Origin: an uncultured Aquimarina sp.
GTDB taxonomy: Bacteria > Bacteroidota > Bacteroidia > Flavobacteriales > Flavobacteriaceae
Assembly: GCA_947498775.1 (NCBI GenBank)
Contig: CANMLL010000015.1
Coordinates: 62,001 to 126,000, forward strand
Direction of reading: 5' to 3'
DNA length: 64,000 nt
The notes under the pieces: model-generated
The model's input: the letters and a program-made list of their open reading frames with translations, nothing else
What the model was told of the DNA's origin: nothing
Databases searched by the model: none
Shown: positions 54,825-62,534 of the stretch, piece after piece
How the letters are laid out: each line of letters opens with the position of its first letter
How positions within the stretch are numbered: the stretch's first letter is position 1
Program-made: the position numbers and the translations under genes

Positions 54825-55316
54825 TTACACTTCCAAAAGATACACCAAATCATTTTTACAATTTTCTATCTCTTTAATTTCTGAAATTTTCTTAGCATTT
54901 TCAGTAATCCCATTTAAAAAAGTTACTATTTCTTCTATCGAACCACTTTTTAAGGTTTCGAAATGAAGTCTTCCAATTTTATTATTGTGTAAATCCATTG
55001 CTTCGGCCAATGGTGCATTTGGCATTAGTTTTTCATGCAAATCGGTGACTTTTTGAGCCCAAATCAATGATTTTTCTTCATTTTTGGTCATTTTGAAGAT
55101 ATTTTGGCAAATCAATACATTCCATAAAGCATGTCTAAAAGCGTTTGATTTTCCGTTTTTATGATGATCATTTGCATAAAGAGAATTACAAATACTTAGT
55201 GTTTTTCTGGTAGCCTTTACTGTGGGATTAATAAACAAAGGTCTTTGAAGCACAAGCAATGACAATCGAAATAATTGTTTACTATTAAATTGTTTTGCCA
55301 GGCTCCAAATATTCAT
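54825..55316 (-). CDS. Unknown protein of the haem operon, DUF6973-like
   Basis: A 163-residue, mostly helical protein with no signal peptide. Conserved-looking residues are NAFRHALWN, the LHEKLMPN segment and AMDLHNNKIGR, rich in His and Asn. This resembles the DUF6973 group, whose histidines might bind metal. It starts 2 bases after hemE, so it is cotranslated with the pathway, but no haem function is known. Confidence 0.6.
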   Translation of the reverse strand: MNIWSLAKQFNSKQLFRLSLLVLQRPLFINPTVKATRKTLSICNSLYANDHHKNGKSNAFRHALWNVLICQNIFKMTKNEEKSLIWAQKVTDLHEKLMPNAPLAEAMDLHNNKIGRLHFETLKSGSIEEIVTFLNGITENAKKISEIKEIENCKNDLVYLLEV

Positions 55317-55318
55317 TC

Positions 55319-56344
55319 TTACCTTTTGTATTCTTTTACGGCATCTACAAAAGCTTTGGCATTATCAACGGGAATATTGGGTAAAATTCCGTGACCTAAA
55401 TTGGCAATATATCGATCTTTACCAAAGGCATCTATCATTTGTCTGACCATTTTTTTGATTTCTGAAGGTGGTGATAATAATCTAGAAGGATCAAAATTTC
55501 CTTGAAGTGTAATATTCCCTCCAGAGAGATAGCGGGCATTTTGTGCAGAGCAGGTCCAGTCTACACCTAGAGCAGCTGCTCCAGAATTTGCCATTTCTTG
55601 TAATGCAAACCAACATCCTTTGCCAAAAACAATGACTTCAGTCTCGTCCTTAAGTGCATCAACGATTTGTTGTATGTATTTCCAGGAGAATTCTTGATAG
55701 TCTACCGGAGACAACATCCCTCCCCAACTATCAAAAACCTGCACAGCATTTACACCAGTAGCTACTTTGGCTTTTAAATAGGCAATGGTGGTATCGGTTA
55801 TTTTTTGTAATAATTGGTGTGCAGCTTCAGGTTGTGTGAAACAAAGTTCTTTGGCTTTATCAAAATTTTTAGATCCTTGTCCCTGTACTGCATAACATAA
55901 GATGGTCCATGGTGATCCAGCAAAACCAATTAAAGGAACGCGATTATCAAGACGTTCTTTGGTTAATTTGATGGCGTCCATTACATATCCCAATTCTTCA
56001 TACACATCGGGCACCACAACTTGTTCTACATCTTTTAATGATCGTATTGGGTTGGGTAGCCATGGGCCAATACCATCTTTCATCTCTACCTCGATATTCA
56101 TCGCCTGGGGGATCACCAAAATATCACTAAATAAAATTGCGGCATCAGGGCCAATGATATCAATGGGTTGCACAGTTATCTCTGCAGCCAATTCTGGTGT
56201 TCGGCAACGAGTAAAGAAATCATACTTTTTCTTTAACGCCATAAATTCGGGAAGATATCTTCCTGCTTGTCGCATCATCCATACCGGTGGACGATCAACT
56301 GTTTCTCCTTTTAATGCTTTAAGAAATAGGTCGTTTTTTATCAT
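55319..56344 (-). CDS. hemE: Uroporphyrinogen III decarboxylase
   Basis: A 341-residue enzyme that removes four carboxyl groups from uroporphyrinogen III. The family signatures [15 protein letters not shown] and [10 protein letters not shown] are present, with GHGILPN near the C-terminus. The start is the ATG at 56344 (MIKNDLFLK). A further ATG four codons upstream lies inside the palindromic repeat and is unlikely to be native. It is separated from hemD by that repeat. Confidence 0.95.
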   Translation of the reverse strand: MIKNDLFLKALKGETVDRPPVWMMRQAGRYLPEFMALKKKYDFFTRCRTPELAAEITVQPIDIIGPDAAILFSDILVIPQAMNIEVEMKDGIGPWLPNPIRSLKDVEQVVVPDVYEELGYVMDAIKLTKERLDNRVPLIGFAGSPWTILCYAVQGQGSKNFDKAKELCFTQPEAAHQLLQKITDTTIAYLKAKVATGVNAVQVFDSWGGMLSPVDYQEFSWKYIQQIVDALKDETEVIVFGKGCWFALQEMANSGAAALGVDWTCSAQNARYLSGGNITLQGNFDPSRLLSPPSEIKKMVRQMIDAFGKDRYIANLGHGILPNIPVDNAKAFVDAVKEYKR

Positions 56345-56350
56345 ATTTTC

Positions 56351-56425
56351 TGTCATCCTGAAATGGATTCAGGATCTTTTATTACTTGTTACTAAAAGTG
56401 GATTCCCGCTTACGCAGGAATGACA
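56351..56425. repeat. Double-hairpin palindromic repeat between hemD and hemE
   Basis: Two hairpins, ATCCTGAA-(5)-TTCAGGAT and ATTCCCGC-TTAC-GCAGGAAT, are enclosed by outer ends TGTCAT and ATGACA that are also inverted. The second arm resembles a repeat widespread in bacteria. In minus orientation its end creates an in-frame ATG ahead of hemE. Confidence 0.65.
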
Positions 56426-56433
56426 ATTCGTTA

Positions 56434-57543
56434 TTATTTAAAATATTTAGCCGCTTGAACAATTACGTTTTCAACAGTAGGTTTATTTGCAATTATTATG
56501 TTATCCGTATACTTTCTAACTTCGGAAGCTGTTGTGTTTCCGATGCAAAAAGCAATACTACTATTCATGTCATTTTCTGAAATGAAACTCTGAACTCCCG
56601 ACGGGCTAAAAAATAAAATACCCTCAAACGAACGATCAAATTTTTTAGAATTTGGATGTGTTTTGTAAACTATTTGCTCTTTTAAGGCAATTTTACGTTC
56701 TTTTAATAGATCAGGCAATTCGTTTCTTCTTAAATTTCCACAAAAAAACAAAAAAGACTCATTTTTATATTTTTTTACAATGATTTTGGCCAAATCTGAA
56801 GCATTTTGAGCATTTTCAATCACTTTTTGTCCATTTTCTTCCAAAAGTTTTTTGGTGTTTTCTCCAACACAAAAGCAGTTTGAAATGTTTGTTCCAGAAC
56901 TTAGAATCGATTTCACTGCATTTTTGCTTGTAAAAATTGCATTTTGTACATCTGGGAGTGTATCAACCTTCAAAAGTTCAATCTTTATAGCATCGTATGC
57001 TACAAAACCAATCCCAGAACTAAGCAATAATTCTTTTTGAGAAGTTGAAAGTTTTTTGGTTGAGAGTATTGAATAGTTCCTTCTCCCTTGAGACGACATA
57101 GTGAGAACTATGGGTGAGCTGATGTTGTTGGAATTAGGATGAGGGTGATTCTCAGTTTTTGCCACACCAATATTATCTCTATTATAGAGAGAAGGTGAAT
57201 CAGTATTTCTAATATGCTCTTTAATACTCGATAAAATTAAGTCGGGGTTTTTAAAAACTACTTCGTTTTCAAATCTTAGCACTTTATACCCTAAAGCTTT
57301 AAGATGTAAATCTCTTAGCGCATCTTTTTCCTTCTGAAGAATATCATTGTGGTATTCTCCGTCTAACTCAATAACAATTTGATATTCAATATTTATAAAA
57401 TCTACGATATATTCTTTAATTGGATGTTGCCTTCTAAACTTTAAATTCTCAAATCTCCTACCTCTAAGATATTTCCATAGTTTAGCTTCGGCTTTGGTTT
57501 GTTCTTCTCGAAGAAGTCTAGATATTTGAGTTTTAATATTCAT
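56434..57543 (-). CDS. hemD: DUF559-HemD fusion: uroporphyrinogen III synthase with N-terminal REase-like domain
   Basis: 369 residues. Residues 1-112 are a DUF559 domain, with VDF (D48) and IELDGEYH (E59, D61, H65). Residues 113-155 are a linker translated from the palindromic repeat at 57076-57148. From about 157 (YSILSTKKLS) the rest is a complete HemD, which closes hydroxymethylbilane to uroporphyrinogen III. No native HemD ATG is left. An internal ATG at 57099 (residue 149) could give a 221-residue HemD alone. The hemC-hemD gap is 127 bases, against 2 bases for hemA-hemC. Confidence 0.88.
   Translation of the reverse strand: MNIKTQISRLLREEQTKAEAKLWKYLRGRRFENLKFRRQHPIKEYIVDFINIEYQIVIELDGEYHNDILQKEKDALRDLHLKALGYKVLRFENEVVFKNPDLILSSIKEHIRNTDSPSLYNRDNIGVAKTENHPHPNSNNISSPIVLTMSSQGRRNYSILSTKKLSTSQKELLLSSGIGFVAYDAIKIELLKVDTLPDVQNAIFTSKNAVKSILSSGTNISNCFCVGENTKKLLEENGQKVIENAQNASDLAKIIVKKYKNESFLFFCGNLRRNELPDLLKERKIALKEQIVYKTHPNSKKFDRSFEGILFFSPSGVQSFISENDMNSSIAFCIGNTTASEVRKYTDNIIIANKPTVENVIVQAAKYFK
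57076..57148. repeat. Palindromic unit C, translated as the fusion linker
   Basis: In minus orientation it runs CACCCTCATCCTA, an insert with a CATAGTTCTCACTATG hairpin, then CTCAAGGGAGAAGGAAC. It encodes HPHPNSNN through SSQGRRN of the fusion protein. The HemD domain begins right after the GGAAC end. Confidence 0.7.
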
Positions 57544-57561
57544 TTTCCCTCACCCAGTTTT

Positions 57562-57600
57562 GGAGTTCCCTCTCCTTAGGGAGAGGGTTAGGGTGAGGGG
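57562..57600. repeat. Palindromic unit B upstream of the DUF559-HemD gene
   Basis: CCCTCTCC-TTAG-GGAGAGGG, an 8-bp perfect stem, followed by GTTAGGGTGAGGGG. It is related to the ends of the 19-kb unit and is inverted relative to unit A. Confidence 0.75.
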
Positions 57601-57612
57601 TTTTCTGGTTGT

Positions 57613-57651
57613 CACCCTCATCCTAGCCTTCTCCCTCAAAGGAGAAGGAAC
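57613..57651. repeat. Palindromic unit A next to hemC
   Basis: CACCCTCATCCTAG followed by CCTTCTCC-(6)-GGAGAAGG, an 8-bp perfect stem, and AAC. It lies 19 bases from the hemC stop and could form a terminator-like hairpin inside the haem operon. Confidence 0.75.
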
Positions 57652-57670
57652 AAATACGTTTTTAACAATT

Positions 57671-58582
57671 TTATTTCATCATTATTTTAATCTCCTCTAT
57701 CAAATCTATACCCCCATTATTCAATACTTCTTGTGCACAGATCTTTCCAAAATCTTCTTCCCTACCTATCTTTACTTCTTTGACGACTTCTATTTTCTTA
57801 CTTCCATCCAAACTAAACAAAGCGCCCACAAAATAAATCTGCTCTTTATTAATCTTTGCAAATGCCCCAATGGGAGCCGTACACCCTCCCTCTAATTCTC
57901 TAAGGAATTCCCTTTCGATATGTACACAAATTTCGCTTGTTTTGTGATTCAGTGCTGCCAAAGCTTCTCTGCAATAGGTATCCTCTTCTTTGGCAACCAC
58001 CAACATTGCTCCTTGGGCCGGTGCGGGAATCATCCAATCAAGATCGATATAATTTTCAGGTTTCAAATTGATGCGCTCCAATCCTGCGGCAGCAAATATG
58101 GCTCCGTTCCAATTACTGTTGGTAAGCTTTTGCATTCGTGTATTTACATTTCCGCGTAAATCAACTACTTCGTGATCACGATATTTGTGCAACCACTGTG
58201 CTTTTCGTCGCAAACTTCCCGTGGCAATGGTTCCTTTACTGTTTAGAAAATCAAGCCCTTTGTGCACCAAAATATCTTTAACATTGGCTCTTTTGAGCAC
58301 AGCAGCCTCTACAATGCCTTTGGGTAAAGCCGTAGGTACGTCTTTCATAGAATGCACTGCAATATCAACGTCGTTATTTAGCATTGCAATATCTAACGTT
58401 TTGGTAAAGATGCCTGTGATCCCTAATTCATAAAGCGGTTTATCAAGTACAATGTCTCCGGTAGATTTAACAGGGAGTAGTCGGGTTTTATGACCCAATT
58501 TTTCGAGGTGGTTTTGCACAGTATGAGCTTGCCAAAGGGCCAATTCACTATCTCTGGTACCTATTCGAATTGTTTTACCCAA
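57671..58582 (-). CDS. hemC: Hydroxymethylbilane synthase (porphobilinogen deaminase)
   Basis: A 303-residue enzyme that polymerises four porphobilinogens. The dipyrromethane cofactor cysteine is C234 in ELEGGCTAPIGA, and catalytic D81 is in HSMKD. Length is normal. It starts 2 bases after the hemA stop. The palindromic units downstream separate it from hemD and may reduce read-through. Confidence 0.95.
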   Translation of the reverse strand: MGKTIRIGTRDSELALWQAHTVQNHLEKLGHKTRLLPVKSTGDIVLDKPLYELGITGIFTKTLDIAMLNNDVDIAVHSMKDVPTALPKGIVEAAVLKRANVKDILVHKGLDFLNSKGTIATGSLRRKAQWLHKYRDHEVVDLRGNVNTRMQKLTNSNWNGAIFAAAGLERINLKPENYIDLDWMIPAPAQGAMLVVAKEEDTYCREALAALNHKTSEICVHIEREFLRELEGGCTAPIGAFAKINKEQIYFVGALFSLDGSKKIEVVKEVKIGREEDFGKICAQEVLNNGGIDLIEEIKIMMK

Positions 58583-58584
58583 GA

Positions 58585-59835
58585 CTATTTATTTTGTAAT
58601 TGGAAAACTTTTTGAATCAGTTCTATACTCTCATCTGCCGAAGTATTTTCATCTTTAAGGTGATTGGCAAAATGATTGGTGATTTTCTGAATTATTCTGC
58701 TGCTGATAATATCTGCTTGTTCTTCATCAAAGTCTGCATACTTTTTCCGTTGTAAGTTAATTTCTGCTTCTTTTAATGTGATAAGTTTATTTTTTAACGC
58801 TTTAATAGTGGGTGCAAATTTTCGGGTTTCTAACCAACTATCAAATTCAGTTTTTATCTCACCAATAATAATCTGTGCCTGCGGAATATGTTCTTTTCGG
58901 CGTTGCAATGTTTGATCGGTCATTTTAGAAAGATCATCCAAGTGTACCAAAGTAACGTTAGGTAGCTCGGTAACATCTGTAGCAACATTACGCGGTATTG
59001 ATAAATCGAGAATTAGTAAAGGTTTTTCAGAGTGAATCAATTCTTTTGAAATGGTTGGTTTTTGAGCTCCGGTGGCCACAATTAGCACATCGGTGTTCTT
59101 AATTTCGGACTGGATATTGGCATAATCCTTAACTACCAAATTAAACTTTCCTGCAATCTCTTCGGCTTTGGTTTTGGTTCTGTTGATCAAAATGATATGA
59201 TCATTTTTGGTATGTTTCACCAAGTTTTCGCAGGTATTTCTCCCTATTTTCCCTGTACCAAACAGCAATAATTTCTTATCAGAAACATAAGGTACTCTTG
59301 CCAAAATATATTGTACGGCTGCAAAACTTACCGAGGTTGCCCCGCTAGAAATTTCAGTTTCATTTTTAATACGTTTGCTTGCTTGAATCACGGCATTGGC
59401 CAATCGCTCCATAAAAGGATTCACCATGTCTTCTTTCTTGGATTGTTTGAAACTGGTTTTTATTTGACTAATAATCTCAAAATCTCCAAGAATCTGGCTA
59501 TCCAGACCTGTTCCAACTTTAAAAAGATGAGAAACAGCAGTACTGTTTTTATGTACGTAGGCTACTTTTTCAAATTCTTCAAGGGTACCATGGGTATGCT
59601 CACAAAGTAATTTGATGAGTTGAAAAGGATGTTCTGCAAAACCATATAATTCAGTCCTATTGCAAGTAGAAATAATAACAAGGGAAGAAACTCCTTCTTT
59701 TTTGGCCTGAGAAAGGATATTTTTTTTAGCCTGATCATCCACACTAAAATTCCCTCTCACTTCGGCATCAGCTTTTTTGTAGCTGAGACCAATGGCATAA
59801 AAATGTTTTCCTTTCGCTCGCAAATGGGGCTCCAT
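58585..59835 (-). CDS. hemA: Glutamyl-tRNA reductase
   Basis: A 416-residue enzyme that reduces glutamyl-tRNA to glutamate-1-semialdehyde, the first committed step of the C5 pathway. Catalytic C58 is in STCNRTE, the NADPH loop is FGTGKIG near 192-198, and a helical dimerisation domain ends the protein. It is the first gene of the haem unit and has a perfect -7 box just upstream. Confidence 0.95.
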   Translation of the reverse strand: MEPHLRAKGKHFYAIGLSYKKADAEVRGNFSVDDQAKKNILSQAKKEGVSSLVIISTCNRTELYGFAEHPFQLIKLLCEHTHGTLEEFEKVAYVHKNSTAVSHLFKVGTGLDSQILGDFEIISQIKTSFKQSKKEDMVNPFMERLANAVIQASKRIKNETEISSGATSVSFAAVQYILARVPYVSDKKLLLFGTGKIGRNTCENLVKHTKNDHIILINRTKTKAEEIAGKFNLVVKDYANIQSEIKNTDVLIVATGAQKPTISKELIHSEKPLLILDLSIPRNVATDVTELPNVTLVHLDDLSKMTDQTLQRRKEHIPQAQIIIGEIKTEFDSWLETRKFAPTIKALKNKLITLKEAEINLQRKKYADFDEEQADIISSRIIQKITNHFANHLKDENTSADESIELIQKVFQLQNK

Positions 59836-59860
59836 GTATCTTTTATTCCGTTTACTGAAA

Positions 59861-59868
59861 CAAAAGTA
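59861..59868 (-). promoter_or_regulatory. hemA -7 box
   Basis: TACTTTTG on the minus strand, a perfect TAnnTTTG, 26 bases before the hemA start. The -33 element is not clear. The leader would be about 20 bases. Confidence 0.5.
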
Positions 59869-59964
59869 TTTTACAGAAGCTACATAAAATAACGCTAGAA
59901 GAACAATAAGTAACGAAATGCGGTATTATCGACAGTTTTTTACCTTAAAACCATCTAAAACCAC

Positions 59965-59972
59965 TATTTTTG
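59965..59972 (+). promoter_or_regulatory. -7 box of the AraC regulator gene
   Basis: TATTTTTG, a perfect TAnnTTTG match, 64 bases before the AraC start. It is divergent from the hemA promoter within one 201-base region. Confidence 0.45.
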
Positions 59973-60036
59973 GTATAACCGAACGAAACTTTTTTCGATA
60001 GTTTAGATTGTTTCTAAATAATATGTTCTCATCACT

Positions 60037-60927
60037 ATGGAAATTGAACTAAAAAATAACGCTCCAGGAATTTTGGAGGAAACCCAAATTGACGATGGTT
60101 TTCTTATTTTAAAATTTCAAAATGAAACTAATGAAAACCAAAGAGTTATACGTGATATTGATAGTAGTTTCATACAGTTTCATTTTTGTATAAAAGGAGC
60201 CGCAAAGTTTAATTTTAATAACGGCAGTTACGCAATCAATCTCAATGAGGAGAATTCATTACTGCTCTACAATCCACAACGCGATCTTCCTATGAATCTG
60301 GAAATGGAAAAAGATTCGTGGTTAATCACTATTCTTATCTCTATAAAAAAGTTTCATTCTTTATTTTCCAAAGAAGCCGATTATATTCCTTTCCTGGGTG
60401 AAGGTAATCGAGATAAAAAATATTATACAGATTCTGGCATTTCGCCTTCTATGGCAGTGGTCTTAAATCAAATTATGAATTACAGCCTGCATTCGTCTAT
60501 TAAGTTATTATATTTTAAAGGGAAGGCTTATGAATTATTGAGTCTTTATTTTAATCGCCCCGAGGATGCTAATATAGAACAATGCCCTTTTTTGGTAGAT
60601 GAAGAAAATGTATTAAAAATAAGAAAGGCCAAAGAAATCATTATTGCAAGAATGGCCGAACCTCCTACCTTACAAGAACTATCTAAAGAAATTGGATTAC
60701 CTCTAAAAAAACTAAAAGATGGCTTCAAACAAATCTATGGCGAACCGGTATATGCATTTTTGTTTGATTATAAAATGGAAGTAGCACGCCAATTACTGGC
60801 ATCAGGAAGTCATAATGTAAATGAAGTAGGTTTAAAAGTTGGGTACAGTACCGCAAGTCATTTCATTGCCGCATTTAAAAAGAAATATGGCACTACTCCA
60901 AAAAAATATGTAATGAGCCTAAACTAG
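60037..60927 (+). CDS. AraC-family transcriptional regulator
   Basis: A 296-residue regulator. The N-terminal part (about 1-195) is a cupin-like sensor, and residues 205-296 are the double helix-turn-helix: TLQELSKEIGLPLKKLKDGF, then VNEVGLKVGYSTASHFIAAFKKKYGTTP (given for identification). It is divergent from hemA, so control of haem synthesis is likely. The ligand is unknown; iron or a porphyrin is possible. Confidence 0.88.
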   Translation: MEIELKNNAPGILEETQIDDGFLILKFQNETNENQRVIRDIDSSFIQFHFCIKGAAKFNFNNGSYAINLNEENSLLLYNPQRDLPMNLEMEKDSWLITILISIKKFHSLFSKEADYIPFLGEGNRDKKYYTDSGISPSMAVVLNQIMNYSLHSSIKLLYFKGKAYELLSLYFNRPEDANIEQCPFLVDEENVLKIRKAKEIIIARMAEPPTLQELSKEIGLPLKKLKDGFKQIYGEPVYAFLFDYKMEVARQLLASGSHNVNEVGLKVGYSTASHFIAAFKKKYGTTPKKYVMSLN

Positions 60928-60932
60928 ATAAC

Positions 60933-61112
60933 CTAGTCGATCGATTCTACTCTAGGAATTCCAACTCCTTTTTGTAACGACACTATCGAGTCATACATTC
61001 CTTGATCTTCTTCTGTAGTATCAACCAATACAGATACAAACTCGAATTGCTCCAATAATTCTAAAACAAAAGGTAATTTGTCTTTTTCGACATCCAAAAT
61101 TATACGTTTCAT
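60933..61112 (-). CDS. Small unknown protein
   Basis: 59 residues from ATG 61112 (MKRIILDVEKDKLPF). An earlier TTG gives 71 residues but begins within poor context. The KLPFVLELLEQFEFVSVL segment resembles small Bacteroidota proteins of toxin-antitoxin or unknown type that start with a beta strand and helix. No toxin partner is adjacent. It converges on the AraC gene, with 5 bases between stops. Confidence 0.5.
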   Translation of the reverse strand: MKRIILDVEKDKLPFVLELLEQFEFVSVLVDTTEEDQGMYDSIVSLQKGVGIPRVESID

Positions 61113-61164
61113 GTGTTCTAAATATTGTTTGTTAATGGTCACATGCAACCTTCAACAATTAAAG

Positions 61165-61190
61165 TAATTATGGTAAAAGACCATATATTA
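61165..61190. other. Hairpin upstream of the small gene
   Basis: TAATTATGGT and ACCATATATTA form a stem with one bulged base and an AAAAG loop, extendable by G-C at the base. It is in the 5' region of the small gene and may be an operator or leader hairpin. The rest of the 312-base stretch to hemH (61113-61424) holds only the hemH promoter. Confidence 0.3.
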
Positions 61191-61369
61191 CCTTAAATGG
61201 TTAGGTTCATCTTGCTTTTTTATTCTTCCTAAAAGTACTAAAATAAAACCACTCAACTTTCGGTTTATCAGAATTTAACGTAATTATAAGTAATGTTGGA
61301 GCTTCTAAAATTAGTATGCCATTACAACAGTAACGTTTACGAATTCTTATATCAAAAACTCTTATGGTT

Positions 61370-61404
61370 TTTGCAATAATTACTCTTTATAGTTTGTATT
61401 TTTG
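61370..61404 (+). promoter_or_regulatory. hemH promoter
   Basis: TTTG at 61370-61373 and TATTTTTG at 61397-61404, a perfect -7 box, with a 23-base gap. The start codon lies 20 bases downstream of the -7 box. Confidence 0.5.
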
Positions 61405-61424
61405 TTTGTGCAAAAAGAAAAACT

Positions 61425-62459
61425 ATGAGTAAAGGAGTCCTCCTTGTTAATCTTGGATCGCCAGACAGTACAGATCCAAAAGATGTAAAAAAATACCTTG
61501 GTGAATTTTTAATGGATCCTCGGGTAATCGATGTTCCGCTATGGGCACGAACTTTATTGGTAAAGGGGATTATTCTAAACACAAGACCGAAGAAATCTGC
61601 TGCTGCCTATAAAAAAATATGGTGGGATGAAGGCTCTCCACTCATCGTGCTTTCAGAAAGATTACAGAAAAAAGTACAACAACGTTTACATATCCCTGTA
61701 GGACTGGCTATGCGCTATGGAAGCATGTCTCTTAAAAAAGGATTACAATCACTGGTAGACCAAGGTGTAAAAGAGCTGCTTATTATACCTCTATACCCTC
61801 AGTTTGCTATGGCTACTACAGAAACTATAGATGTCAAAGTAGAAGAACTTAAAAATGAGTTTTTTCCATCGCTTACTATTAGCTCTTTACCGGCCTTTTA
61901 TAACAAACCCGAATATATCGAAGTTCTTTCTGATAGCATAGCAGAAAAATTAGAAAATGTTGATTATGAGCATCTTTTATTTAGCTATCACGGAGTACCT
62001 GAGAGGCACATCAGAAAGAGTGATATTAGCAATGGGAACTGTAAAATGGATGGAAAGTGTTGCTTTAAAAAAGGATCAGAGCAACACGAGTTCTGTTATC
62101 GTCATCAATGTGAGATGACAACAGTTCAAGTAGCAAAAAAATTAGGCCTTAAAAACGGAACCTACTCTACCTCATTCCAATCAAGATTAGGATTTGATCC
62201 ATGGCTACAACCTTATACAGATCGAACTATTGAAAGAATGGGAAAAGAAGGTACCAAAAAAATGGCGATTGTTACTCCGGCATTTGTGTCAGACTGTCTC
62301 GAAACCCTTGAAGAAATTGCGATGGAAGGCGAAGAAATTTTTCATGAAGTCGGCGGGAAAGAATTTACCACCATTCCTTGTCTTAATGATCGCGATGATT
62401 GGGCAGATGTATTGGCAAACTGGGTAAATGAGTGGATATCTGTTGAGACTCCGGCTTGA
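61425..62459 (+). CDS. hemH: Ferrochelatase
   Basis: A 344-residue enzyme that inserts ferrous iron into protoporphyrin. The catalytic histidine is H189 in SYHGVPERH, and the C-terminal TPAFVSDCLETLEEI carries the second metal-site acid. Between about 206 and 229 are five cysteines (C206, C212, C213, C224, C229). Some bacterial ferrochelatases use internal cysteines for a [2Fe-2S] cluster; whether these do is not known. Confidence 0.93.
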   Translation: MSKGVLLVNLGSPDSTDPKDVKKYLGEFLMDPRVIDVPLWARTLLVKGIILNTRPKKSAAAYKKIWWDEGSPLIVLSERLQKKVQQRLHIPVGLAMRYGSMSLKKGLQSLVDQGVKELLIIPLYPQFAMATTETIDVKVEELKNEFFPSLTISSLPAFYNKPEYIEVLSDSIAEKLENVDYEHLLFSYHGVPERHIRKSDISNGNCKMDGKCCFKKGSEQHEFCYRHQCEMTTVQVAKKLGLKNGTYSTSFQSRLGFDPWLQPYTDRTIERMGKEGTKKMAIVTPAFVSDCLETLEEIAMEGEEIFHEVGGKEFTTIPCLNDRDDWADVLANWVNEWISVETPA

Positions 62460-62534
62460 GAAAAAATCTAAGTCTTCTGGCAAATTTATTTTGGCTATTT
62501 TAGGAGTTCTTTATTAACACTAACTCAACTAAAC

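Larger units (their letters stand above)
57076..57651 (-). mobile_element. DUF559 unit inserted at the hemD start
   Basis: The DUF559 reading frame is flanked on the upstream side by two opposed palindromic units (57562-57600 and 57613-57651) and on the downstream side by a related unit (57076-57148). The downstream unit keeps the CACCCTCATCCTA start and the AAGGGAGAAGGAAC end, but has about 40 extra bases in the middle. The whole is inserted exactly between hemC and the HemD coding sequence, without breaking either. Confidence 0.6.

Noticed and set aside
56345-56356. Upstream ATG of hemE
   Set aside because: The codon is made by the end of a palindromic repeat; the ATG at 56344 gives the usual HemE N-terminus.
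56434-57543. HemD fusion as a sequencing frameshift artefact
   Set aside because: The frame is continuous through the repeat, both domains are intact, and the linker is exactly the repeat sequence; a frameshift is not needed to explain it, though not excluded.
57560-57895. 111-codon plus-strand frame across the hemC end and palindromes
   Set aside because: Shadow of hemC and repeat sequence, with no domain or start context.
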